A DNA stretch of 64,000 nt from an uncultured Collinsella sp. (lineage in GTDB: Bacteria > Actinomycetota > Coriobacteriia > Coriobacteriales > Coriobacteriaceae), in NCBI GenBank assembly GCA_900547765.1, contig URIA01000004.1:1-64000 (forward strand), given 5' to 3'. Positions 1-7,161 of the stretch are shown here, in pieces; position 1 is the stretch's first letter; every line of letters begins with the position of its first letter. The notes below the pieces were generated by a model that did no database searches, was not told where the DNA came from, and worked only from the letters and a program-made list of their open reading frames with translations. The position numbers and the translations under genes were made by a program.

Positions 1-399
1 GGCGTCGACCCGGTCAAGTTTGGCATGGAGGTCTTCCTCACCCGTCCGTCCGGCTCCTTCACCGCAGCCGAGATGGTCGGCAACGACATCAAGATGTTCG
101 AGCCCGCTGGCAAGAAGCTGCTCATCGGCCAGTACGAGACCGTCGACAAGAGCCGCGCACTCGGCATGATCGACGAGATTCGCGAGGCCATGCGCGCCTA
201 CGCCGCCGAGAAGGGTGCCGACGGCATTGTCCTGTGCATCACCGACATCATGGAGGAGGGCTCGCAGGTCCTGCTCGAGGGCGAGACCGAGGCTGCTCAG
301 AAGGGCCTGGGCATTGCCGACGAGCACGACGGCGTCTGGATGCCGGGCGTCCTCTCCCGTAAGAAGCAGGTCGCTGCCCCCATCATGGCCGCCTGCTAG
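1..399 (+). CDS. ppaC: Manganese-dependent inorganic pyrophosphatase, C-terminal part
   Basis: This is the end of a family II (DHH) inorganic pyrophosphatase, a cytosolic enzyme that splits pyrophosphate and so drives biosynthetic reactions forward. The frame is open from base 1, so the N-terminal DHH domain lies outside the window. The visible part is the DHHA2 domain. It ends in SRKKQVAAPI, which matches the conserved Ser-Arg-Lys-Lys stretch whose basic residues bind pyrophosphate in this family. A hairpin with a T-run follows the stop codon, so the gene closes its transcription unit. The family assignment is by motif and overall likeness. Confidence 0.9.
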   Translation, partial: GVDPVKFGMEVFLTRPSGSFTAAEMVGNDIKMFEPAGKKLLIGQYETVDKSRALGMIDEIREAMRAYAAEKGADGIVLCITDIMEEGSQVLLEGETEAAQKGLGIADEHDGVWMPGVLSRKKQVAAPIMAAC

Positions 400-420
400 G
401 TTTAGTTGACCGAACGCCAC

Positions 421-458
421 GACCGGATCGCGGACGCCCCGCGCTCCGGTCGTTTTTT
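421..458 (+). terminator. Rho-independent terminator after ppaC
   Basis: The arms gaccgga (421-427) and tccggtc (445-451) pair around a GC-rich loop and are followed by six T residues. Confidence 0.85.
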
Positions 459-460
459 GT

Positions 461-660
461 GCACGGCGCCGCGTCGTCTCTTGGACAGGCGTGCCCGTGC
501 CGTTGAGCAAATAATGTTCAACCTGTGGTTCCGCTTTTCGGCCACGCCTGCGTGCTTGTCGTGCAGGGTAGGCTAGATGCAAGCGTAATACGTTAGAGCG
601 CGGCACCGCCACTTGGGCGGGCCGTGCTTTTTTAAGACGGGAGCTTTCCCGTGAAAGGAG
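461..660 (+). promoter_or_regulatory. nhaA leader with attenuator-like hairpins
   Basis: The roughly 200 bases before nhaA contain several mutually exclusive pairings. GCACGGC at 461-467 is perfectly complementary to GCCGTGC at 621-627, and that right arm can also pair locally with 603-610. The right arm runs straight into a T6 stretch (628-633). A small hairpin, acggga/tcccgt (about 637-652), lies just before the AAAGGAG ribosome site. This layout suits a transcription attenuator or riboswitch. No known aptamer consensus was recognised, so the function is a guess. Confidence 0.35.
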
Positions 661-666
661 CCGCCC

Positions 667-2025
667 ATGGCAGCAACTGAGCAGCTGTTCAACGTTCGTG
701 AGCGCAAGCGCTTTGAACGTCACGACATCTGGGAGCGCATCGCCGAGAACGGTACGATTTCCGCCGCCGTCATGGTCTTCGCCGCCATCGCCGCCGTCAT
801 TTGCGCCAATACCGATGCCTACGAGGCCATCCATCACTTTTTGGAGACCCCGCTGTATGTGGGTCTGGGCAACCTTACGGCCGGTCTCACCGTTGAGCTT
901 TTCGTCAACGACTTCCTCATGGCGATTTTCTTTTTGTTGGTGGGCATCGAGCTTAAGTACGAGATGACGGTCGGTGAGCTCAAGAATCCGCGTCAGGCCA
1001 TGCTTCCCATGCTGGCGGCGGTGGGCGGCGTCGTCGTTCCCGCCTGCATCTACCTGATCTTTAACCATGCCGGCGCCCGCAACGGTTGGGCCATCCCCAT
1101 GGCAACCGATATTGCCTTTGCGCTGGGCGTGCTGTCGCTTTTGGGCAACCGCGTTCCCAACGGTGTGCGCGTGTTCTTCTCGACGCTCGCTATCGCCGAC
1201 GACCTGATCTCCATCGCCGCCATCGCCATCTTCTACGGTCAGAGCCCCAATCCGTTTTGGTTGGGCGCCGCCGCGCTTGTGACCTGCGCGCTCGTGTGGC
1301 TCAACAAGACGCAGCATTACCGCCTTGCCCCGTATTCGGTACTGGGGCTGCTGCTGTGGTTCTGCATGTTCAAGAGCGGCGTACATGCCACGCTTGCTGG
1401 CGTCATCTTGGCCTTTACCATCCCGGCCAAGTGTGGCGTCAAGCTCGATAGCCTCACCGATTGGCTGGGCGAGTGCCTGCCGCTGCTCGATGACCGCTAC
1501 GATGATGAGGCACACATCCTGGGCCAGCATGACTTTACCGTCTCGACAACCAAGGTCGAGCGCGTCATGCACCGCGTGACCCCGCCGCTTATCCGCATGG
1601 AGCGTCTGATCTCCACGCCGGTCAACTTTGTGATCCTGCCGATCTTTGCGTTCGTAAACGCTCAGGTTCGCTTAGTGGGCGTGGACATGAGCACGCTGCT
1701 CACCGACCCGGTGACGCTCGGCGTGTACTTTGGCATGCTGCTGGGCAAGCCGATCGGCATCTTTGGTATGACGTTTGCCCTGGTTAAGCTTAAGGCCTGC
1801 GAGCTGCCGCACAATGTCAACTGGCACATGATTGCCGGCGTGGGCATTCTGGGCGGTATCGGCTTTACCATGTCGATTCTCATCAGCGGCCTTGCCTTCC
1901 CGACGGCCCAGTTTGAGGTTCTTGCAGCCAAGGCCGCTATTCTCGCCGGTTCGGTCACCGCAGCCGTGCTCGGCATGATCTACATGAGCGTGGTCTGCAA
2001 GCATCCCTCGCCCAAAGACGAGTAA
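667..2025 (+). CDS. nhaA: Na+/H+ antiporter NhaA
   Basis: NhaA exchanges external protons for cytoplasmic Na+ or Li+ and maintains pH and sodium balance in the inner membrane. The 452-residue product is long for the family (about 390-450). It begins with a short cytoplasmic segment and then has about 11-12 hydrophobic helices. ATDIAFALGVLSLLG and ADDLISIAAIAIFYG match the NhaA helices IV and V that carry the paired transport aspartates. A hydrophilic loop at about 265-305 separates the two halves. The ATG follows AAAGGAGCCGCCC, which fixes the start. The gene stands alone behind an unusual structured leader, so attenuation is possible. Confidence 0.95.
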   Translation: MAATEQLFNVRERKRFERHDIWERIAENGTISAAVMVFAAIAAVICANTDAYEAIHHFLETPLYVGLGNLTAGLTVELFVNDFLMAIFFLLVGIELKYEMTVGELKNPRQAMLPMLAAVGGVVVPACIYLIFNHAGARNGWAIPMATDIAFALGVLSLLGNRVPNGVRVFFSTLAIADDLISIAAIAIFYGQSPNPFWLGAAALVTCALVWLNKTQHYRLAPYSVLGLLLWFCMFKSGVHATLAGVILAFTIPAKCGVKLDSLTDWLGECLPLLDDRYDDEAHILGQHDFTVSTTKVERVMHRVTPPLIRMERLISTPVNFVILPIFAFVNAQVRLVGVDMSTLLTDPVTLGVYFGMLLGKPIGIFGMTFALVKLKACELPHNVNWHMIAGVGILGGIGFTMSILISGLAFPTAQFEVLAAKAAILAGSVTAAVLGMIYMSVVCKHPSPKDE

Positions 2026-2110
2026 GAGCGCGAAAACCGGCTCCAGAACCGATTCGGGCGCGTTCAAAATGCGGATTCGGGCGGTGCTTGCCGCCTGCCA
2101 GACACGCCAG

Positions 2111-2338
2111 TGGTCAAAAAACGCCGTTTGTGAGTACTGTCACAAACGGCGTATCATTTTAGGTGCGGAAAATAATGAACAAAGTTATAAGAACTGTACG
2201 TTAATGAGTGACCATCGACTTCCAATTTGGCGCTAGCTGACGGTGATTAGGAAGTTTCAAGTCGAGTTTTGCCGATTTCGACCAAGAATCGCTGCTACTA
2301 AAAAGGTAACAGTACTCATATTTGCCCTTTTTTGGCCA
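2111..2338. mobile_element. Palindromic MITE-like element, copy 1
   Basis: A 228-bp stretch is bounded by inverted arms, tggtcaaaaaa...gagtactgtcac on the left and gtaacagtactcatatttg...tttggcca on the right. The arms match at about three quarters of positions over 33 bp. The same arms bound a 217-bp element at 16613-16829. The interior is AT-rich and non-coding and partly alignable with the other copy (both contain aataatRaacaaa). No target-site duplication is clear. The left arm has diverged so that acgccgtttgtg/cacaaacggcgt (2121-2132/2141-2152) forms a 12-bp hairpin that may terminate nhaA transcription. Confidence 0.6.
2121..2160 (+). terminator. Probable terminator downstream of nhaA
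   Basis: A perfect 12-bp stem with an 8-base loop is preceded by an A-run and followed by atcatttt, so it could act on both strands. It lies inside the left arm of the palindromic element. Confidence 0.6.
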
Positions 2339-2398
2339 CAAGCCCTAAAACAAGCCTCGCCAAGGTCGGGAAGCGGGCCAAATCGCCGGCCTCGAGGC

Positions 2399-2653
2399 TT
2401 ATTCCACCGTTCCGTAGACGGCGCCCCAGCCGTGGGCGGCCAAGGCGGAGTTGAGCTGGTCGCAAAGTGACTGGCGGTCGTAGTAGCCGGGCGGCAAAAG
2501 GTTCACGATTTCCATGAGGTCGGGCGCCAGGTCCAAGATTTCGGCCTGTACGATCAGATCCAGGCGGTCGATGGCGTGGCGGTCGTAAAACAGTCCGTCG
2601 ACCAGGCGCTGCAAGTCGCCGAATTCCTCGGCCTGAAACGATCCGTACTCCAT
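2399..2653 (-). CDS. Conserved small hypothetical protein
   Basis: This 84-residue acidic protein of unknown function has no signal peptide or membrane segment. The chosen start (MEYGSFQAEE) sits five bases after AGGAGG on the minus strand; an upstream in-frame ATG has no such site. It is rich in Leu and Asp and probably helical, with a central PGYYDRQSL motif. It is convergent with the palindromic element behind nhaA and divergent from the aminotransferase gene. It is supported by the strong ribosome site and clean frame rather than by any recognised family. Confidence 0.6.
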   Translation of the reverse strand: MEYGSFQAEEFGDLQRLVDGLFYDRHAIDRLDLIVQAEILDLAPDLMEIVNLLPPGYYDRQSLCDQLNSALAAHGWGAVYGTVE

Positions 2654-2755
2654 AGTGCCTCCTTGGGCGCCCCACGCCGGCATGCGCGGCGATTCGTAAT
2701 TGATTGCGATGAACTTAATCTATCACGGCTTCATAACGTTGCGACGATGGCGGTC

Positions 2756-2761
2756 TATACT
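2756..2761 (+). promoter_or_regulatory. -10 box (TATACT) for the aminotransferase gene
   Basis: TATACT lies about 40 bases before the start codon. No good -35 box was found at the usual spacing. Confidence 0.4.
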
Positions 2762-2803
2762 TAGACGAACTGCAACGTACCGCTTCGCGAAAGGTCGCAC
2801 CCC

Positions 2804-4108
2804 ATGCAGACGATCTACCAGAAGATGGAAACCACCGAACTCGATGCCGCCATCGAGGCGCTCAAAGCCGAGGTCGCCGAGGTCAAGGCCAAGGGCCTGG
2901 CGCTCGACATGGCCCGCGGCAAGCCGTCGCCCTCCCAGGTGGACATCTCTCGACCCATGCTCGATATCCTCAATGCCGATGCCGATCTGCATGACGGCAA
3001 CGTCGACTGCTCCAACTACGGCTGCTTTGAGGGCATTCCCTCGGCACGCAAGCTGGCGGGGGAGTTCCTGGGTTGTCCTGCCGAGCAGACGCTCGTACTG
3101 GGCTCATCGAGCCTGCTGATCGAGCACGATATCGCCGGTATGTTCTGGCGTTGCGGCTCGTGCGGCAGCGACCCTTGGGAGGCTTACGAGGCAGCGCACG
3201 ACGGCAAGAAGGTCAAGTTCCTGTGCCCTGTTCCCGGCTACGATCGCCACTTTGGCATCACCGCCGATCTGGGCATCGAGAACGTCCCCGTCGCGATGAC
3301 CGACAACGGCCCCGACATGGACGAGATCGAGCGCCTGGTTGCCGCCGACGATTCCATCAAGGGTATCTGGTGCGTGCCCAAGTATTCCAACCCCACGGGC
3401 ATCACCTTTAGCGAGGACACTGTGCGCCGCTTGGTCGAGATGCCCACGGCTGCGCCCGATTTCCGCATCTTCTGGGACAACGCTTACTGCGTGCACGACC
3501 TGTACGACGAGACCGACGAGCTCGCAAATATCTTTGACCTCGCTCGCGCGGCGGGCACCGAGGATCGCGTGGTGGCCTTTGCCTCGACGTCCAAGATCAC
3601 CTTCCCGGGCGCCGGCATCGGCTTTATCGGTGCGAGCCCCGCGGTCATCGCCGAGTTCTCCAAGCGCCTGAAGGCCGGTCTTATTAGCGCCGATAAGCTC
3701 AACCAGCTGCGTCACGTGCGTTTCCTTCCCACCATCGAGGCGGTCAAGGAGCACATGAAAAAGCATGCCGAGTTCCTGCGCCCGCGCTTTGAGGCCGTTG
3801 AGCGTAAACTCACCGAGGGCTTGGGTAACACGGGTTGCGCCACTTGGACTCATCCCCATGGCGGCTACTTTGTGAGTTTCGATGGCCCCGAGGGCTCGGC
3901 CCAGAAGGTCGCCGCGCTTTGTGCCGACCTGGGCGTCAAGCTCACGCCGGCTGGTGCCACCTGGCCTTATGGCAAGGATCCGCGCGACACCAACATCCGC
4001 ATCGCGCCGAGCTATCCCACGGTCGAGGACCTGGAGGCTGCGCTCGATGTGCTGGTGCTGGCTGTCAAGCTCGTCGCTGCCGAGCTTGCGCGTGCCGAGC
4101 GCGCCTAA
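2804..4108 (+). CDS. Aspartate aminotransferase (MocR-type, PLP-dependent)
   Basis: This PLP enzyme of fold type I probably interconverts aspartate and 2-oxoglutarate with oxaloacetate and glutamate. The 434-residue length and the N-terminal LDMARGKPSPSQVD fit the Aminotran_MocR group (subgroup Ic AspAT of actinobacteria and lactobacilli). Visible landmarks are the glycine turn GSSSLLIEHD, the PLP-contacting CVPKYSNPTG, the FWDNAYCVHD strand and the Schiff-base lysine in STSKITFPGAG. A GAAAGG site precedes the ATG. The gene is alone on its strand and a STAS gene follows after 66 bases. Exact amino-donor preference cannot be read from the sequence. Confidence 0.88.
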   Translation: MQTIYQKMETTELDAAIEALKAEVAEVKAKGLALDMARGKPSPSQVDISRPMLDILNADADLHDGNVDCSNYGCFEGIPSARKLAGEFLGCPAEQTLVLGSSSLLIEHDIAGMFWRCGSCGSDPWEAYEAAHDGKKVKFLCPVPGYDRHFGITADLGIENVPVAMTDNGPDMDEIERLVAADDSIKGIWCVPKYSNPTGITFSEDTVRRLVEMPTAAPDFRIFWDNAYCVHDLYDETDELANIFDLARAAGTEDRVVAFASTSKITFPGAGIGFIGASPAVIAEFSKRLKAGLISADKLNQLRHVRFLPTIEAVKEHMKKHAEFLRPRFEAVERKLTEGLGNTGCATWTHPHGGYFVSFDGPEGSAQKVAALCADLGVKLTPAGATWPYGKDPRDTNIRIAPSYPTVEDLEAALDVLVLAVKLVAAELARAERA

Positions 4109-4174
4109 CGCGTAGGGCCCCGCAAGTCCGCGCCTAGTACTATCCGCACTTTCGATACGTAAAGGAGCGTATAC

Positions 4175-4489
4175 ATGGATTTGGGTATTTCCACCAACCC
4201 CACGCCAGAGCTCTACACCATTAAGGTGACCGGTGAGATCGATATCTCTAACGCCGATAGCCTGCGCAATGCCATCGACCTGGCGCTCGAGCAGCCCACT
4301 GAGGCCGTTGAGCTCGATTTTGCCCAGGTGAGCTACATCGATTCGACGGGCATTGGCGTGCTTGTGGGCGCCGCACACCACGCAGCTGATCATGGTAAGC
4401 GTTTTAGCTGCGTCAACGTGCAGCCCCCGGTGATGCGCGTGGTTCAGCTGTTGGGCGTCGACCAGGAGATTTCGATCACCGCTGCATAA
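4175..4489 (+). CDS. STAS-domain anti-sigma factor antagonist
   Basis: The 104-residue protein is a single STAS domain of the SpoIIAA/RsbV kind. These proteins bind an anti-sigma kinase when unphosphorylated and so free a sigma factor. YIDSTGIGVLVG contains the serine that the partner kinase phosphorylates. AAAGGAG lies eight bases before the ATG. No kinase or sigma factor gene is adjacent, so the partner must be encoded elsewhere. A stable hairpin follows at 4534-4561. Confidence 0.85.
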   Translation: MDLGISTNPTPELYTIKVTGEIDISNADSLRNAIDLALEQPTEAVELDFAQVSYIDSTGIGVLVGAAHHAADHGKRFSCVNVQPPVMRVVQLLGVDQEISITAA

Positions 4490-4533
4490 TCTTTGCCCCC
4501 AAAAGGGCGTGCCGTTTGGCATATGTTTGTGAT

Positions 4534-4566
4534 GCGCTCGGACGTTTTGGCGTCCGGGCGCTATAC
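4534..4566 (+). promoter_or_regulatory. Hairpin followed by a -10-like TATACT upstream of tat genes
   Basis: gcgctcggacg and cgtccgggcgc (4534-4544/4551-4561) form an 11-bp stem with one G-T pair. TATACT follows at once. The hairpin may end the STAS transcript, and TATACT may start the tat transcript. Confidence 0.4.
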
Positions 4567-4642
4567 TTGACCGAATAAATAGACGAGTTCCGGCCGAATG
4601 GCGCGGTGCGGGCTCGACTCACATCGAGCCTTGGAGGTATGT

Positions 4643-5215
4643 GTGTTTGGTATTGGAGAGGGTGAGCTCGCGATCATCGTGGTCTTCGGCTTTTTGCTGT
4701 TTGGCCCGGATAAGCTCCCGCAGATGGGCCGCACGATCGGCCGTGCCATCCGTCAGTTCCGCGAGACGCAGGAAAAGATGACGGCCGTTGTTCAGTCCGA
4801 GATTATCGATCCGGTGAGCGAGGCCGCGTCGGCCCCGGTCAAGCCCAAGAAGACTGCTGCGACCGACGACGATTCCGATGTGGACGAGGATGCCGCCGAG
4901 ACGGCAGCGCCCGCCAAGAAGGAGACCTTTGCCGAGCGTCGCGCCCGTCTTGCTGCCGAGAAGGCCGCAAGCGAGGGTGCTGCTGAGGGCGAAGGCGCTG
5001 TTGATGAGGCCGAGGGTACAGAGCCTGCTGCTGCCGTCGAGCCCGAGCCTGCTGCAGAGCCCGAGCCCGAGCCGGCAGAGCCCACGACGGCTGACCTCTA
5101 CGCCCGTCGTCCCCGCAAGCGCAAGGCCGTCGTCGACCAGCTCGCTCGCGAGCTCGAGGTCGAGGACGATGCCGAGGCTGCTGCCGCCGACGCCCCGAAG
5201 GGAGGCGATGAGTAA
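4643..5215 (+). CDS. Sec-independent translocase TatA/TatB-type subunit
   Basis: This is a membrane-anchored subunit of the twin-arginine export system that moves folded proteins across the membrane. The GTG start is chosen because GGAGG ends five bases before it and the product then begins MFGIGEGELAIIVVFGF, a typical TatA/B N-terminus. The transmembrane helix ends at FGPDKLP and is followed by an amphipathic helix (residues about 22-45). The rest, to residue 190, is an acidic Ala/Glu/Pro-rich tail much longer than in TatA, closer to TatB. The stop codon overlaps the tatC start by one base, so the two are co-translated. Confidence 0.88.
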   Translation: MFGIGEGELAIIVVFGFLLFGPDKLPQMGRTIGRAIRQFRETQEKMTAVVQSEIIDPVSEAASAPVKPKKTAATDDDSDVDEDAAETAAPAKKETFAERRARLAAEKAASEGAAEGEGAVDEAEGTEPAAAVEPEPAAEPEPEPAEPTTADLYARRPRKRKAVVDQLARELEVEDDAEAAAADAPKGGDE

Positions 5216-6006
5216 TGCCGATCGGACCTGCGCGCATGCCGCTCTTCGATCACCTGGGAGAGCTCCGTCGCCGCCTGACCATCGTGGTCGTTTCGGTGTT
5301 TGCCGCCGCCATCGTGCTGTACTTTGCCACGCCCGTGGTGCTCGATATTCTTGAGGACCCCATCCGCTCCTTTGTGCCGGACGGTAAGTTTTACATCACC
5401 ACCACGCTCGGCGGCTTTGGCCTGCGCTTCTCGCTTGCCATCAAGATGGCCGTGGTCATGTGCACGCCCATGATCATCTGGCAGATTCTGGCATTTTTCC
5501 TGCCGGCACTGCGCCCCAACGAGCGCAAGTGGGTTGTGCCCACGGTGCTCGCCTCGACGGTGCTGTTCTTCCTGGGTGCCATCTTCTGCTACTTCATCAT
5601 CATCCCGGCGGGCTTTGAGTGGCTCATCGGCGAGACCTCGGCTGTCGCTACGGCGTTGCCCGATCTGGAGAACTACGTCAACATGGAGCTGCTCTTTATG
5701 ATCGGCTTTGGTGTGGCGTTTGAGCTGCCGCTCATCATCTTCTACCTGTCCGTTTTCCACATCGTGTCCTATGCGGCCTTCCGCAGCGCCTGGCGCTACG
5801 TGTACGTAGGCCTGCTCGTGGGTTCGGCTGTGATTACGCCCGACGGCTCGCCCGTTACGCTGGGTCTCATGTATGGCGCCCTGCTCTCGCTCTACGAGAT
5901 TTCGCTCGCCATCGCTCGCGTGGTCATTACCGCGCGCGAGGGCAAGGAGGGCCTGTTCGTGAGCCGTCTGGACCTGTTCTCGGACGACGAGGACGACGAG
6001 GAGTAA
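5215..6006 (+). CDS. tatC: Sec-independent translocase TatC
   Basis: TatC is the multi-spanning receptor that recognises twin-arginine signal peptides and nucleates the Tat pore. The 263-residue product begins MPLFDHLGELRRRL, the conserved cytoplasmic N-terminus (DHLxELR), and has six hydrophobic helices. FVPDGKFYIT matches the family's first periplasmic region. It ends in a short acidic tail (DLFSDDEDDEE). Its start overlaps the stop of the preceding gene (taATG). hypA follows after six bases, which suggests the tat and hyp genes share a transcript. Confidence 0.95.
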   Translation: MPIGPARMPLFDHLGELRRRLTIVVVSVFAAAIVLYFATPVVLDILEDPIRSFVPDGKFYITTTLGGFGLRFSLAIKMAVVMCTPMIIWQILAFFLPALRPNERKWVVPTVLASTVLFFLGAIFCYFIIIPAGFEWLIGETSAVATALPDLENYVNMELLFMIGFGVAFELPLIIFYLSVFHIVSYAAFRSAWRYVYVGLLVGSAVITPDGSPVTLGLMYGALLSLYEISLAIARVVITAREGKEGLFVSRLDLFSDDEDDEE

Positions 6007-6012
6007 ATCGGT

Positions 6013-6369
6013 ATGCACGAGGTTGGCATTGTCAACGGCATACTCGATACAGTGATTCGCGCGGCGCGTGGGGCGGGGGCCTCGCGCGCCGTTTTGGTAA
6101 CGCTGCGTATCGGGGATATGACCGAGGTCGTGCGCGAGGCGCTTGACTTTGCGTGGGAGACGTTTCGCGACGAGGACCCGCTCACGCGAGGCTGCGAGCT
6201 TTCCGTGGAGGAGGTCCATCCACAAAGCGAGTGTCTGGACTGCGGCGAGGTTTTCGACCACGATCGTTTCCACTGTCGCTGTCCCCAGTGTGGTGGTGCC
6301 AACGTGCGCCTACTGCACGGCCGCGAGCTCGATATCGCGAGTATCGAAATCGAAACCCCCGACGATTAG
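6013..6369 (+). CDS. hypA: Hydrogenase maturation nickel metallochaperone HypA
   Basis: HypA delivers nickel to the large subunit of [NiFe] hydrogenases together with HypB. The 118-residue product starts MHEVGIV, where the first His is the nickel ligand. It carries the zinc ribbon as CLDC (about residue 75) and CPQC (about residue 93). Size and motifs are typical. It lies six bases after tatC and 55 before hypB. hypC-hypF and hydrogenase genes are not in the window, so the hydrogenase locus is elsewhere. Confidence 0.93.
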   Translation: MHEVGIVNGILDTVIRAARGAGASRAVLVTLRIGDMTEVVREALDFAWETFRDEDPLTRGCELSVEEVHPQSECLDCGEVFDHDRFHCRCPQCGGANVRLLHGRELDIASIEIETPDD

Positions 6370-6424
6370 CCCGCTAGCCATCTAGTGATGGGGTATAAAG
6401 GGGCAAAAGTAAGGAGCGCCGAAT

Positions 6425-7108
6425 ATGGCCGAGAAAACGATTGATATCGCGTCGCCGATCCTGTCGCGCAACGAGCGCCTGGCGGATCAGCTGCGTCAGC
6501 GATTTGCAGAGACAAACACCTATGTGATCAACGTGCTGTCGAGCCCCGGCTCGGGCAAGACCACCACGATTCTGGGCACTAACGAGCGCCTGCGCGACAA
6601 GGCGGGCTTGCGCTGCGCCGTTATCGAGGGCGATATCGCTTCGGACGTCGACGCCATCACCATGAAGGAAGCCGGCATGCCCGCCATTCAGATCAACACG
6701 GGCGGCCTGTGTCACCTCGAGGGCAACATGATCATGGAGGCCGTCGATGCCTTCGACCAGGCTGTGGGTCTGGAGAACATCGACGTCATCTTTATCGAAA
6801 ACGTGGGCAACCTGGTCTGTCCGGTCGACTTTGACCTGGGCGAGAACCTGTCCATCATGATTCTCTCGGTGCCCGAGGGCGACGACAAGCCCATCAAGTA
6901 CCCGGGCATTTTCCAGCACGCCGGCGCGCAGCTGCTCAACAAGGTCGATGTTGCCCCGGCTTTCGATTTTGACATGGATAGGTATACTAAGACACTCGAT
7001 GACCTCAATCCGCAGGCGCCGCGGTTTGCCGTGAGCGCGCGCAAGGGCGAGGGCATGGATGCCTGGTGCGATTGGCTCATCGGGCAGATTGAGCAAGCAA
7101 GGGCGTAA
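6425..7108 (+). CDS. hypB: Hydrogenase maturation GTPase HypB
   Basis: HypB is a G3E-family GTPase that powers nickel insertion into [NiFe] hydrogenase. The 227-residue product has a Walker A loop SSPGSGKTT (about residues 38-46), the switch region EGDIASDVDA, and the NKVD guanine-specificity motif in LLNKVDVAP. Dimer/metal-site cysteines appear in GGLCHLEG and GNLVCPVD. The N-terminal His-rich nickel-storage stretch found in some HypB proteins is absent. A TATAAA-like box (about 6392) and AAGGAG precede the ATG, so hypB may have its own promoter besides reading through from hypA. Confidence 0.94.
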   Translation: MAEKTIDIASPILSRNERLADQLRQRFAETNTYVINVLSSPGSGKTTTILGTNERLRDKAGLRCAVIEGDIASDVDAITMKEAGMPAIQINTGGLCHLEGNMIMEAVDAFDQAVGLENIDVIFIENVGNLVCPVDFDLGENLSIMILSVPEGDDKPIKYPGIFQHAGAQLLNKVDVAPAFDFDMDRYTKTLDDLNPQAPRFAVSARKGEGMDAWCDWLIGQIEQARA

Positions 7109-7161
7109 GTCGGCCGCCAAAAGGCGGGCGTAGCCGCAGAGATACGAGATAGGAGCCTCTT

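Noticed and set aside
3104..4522. A 472-codon minus-strand frame opposite the aminotransferase and STAS genes
   Set aside because: Both sense genes have clear motifs; the antisense product is low-complexity and has no family resemblance.
5098..6273. A 391-codon minus-strand frame opposite tatC and hypA
   Set aside because: It is a codon-bias shadow of the tat and hyp genes, rich in Arg, His and Gln.
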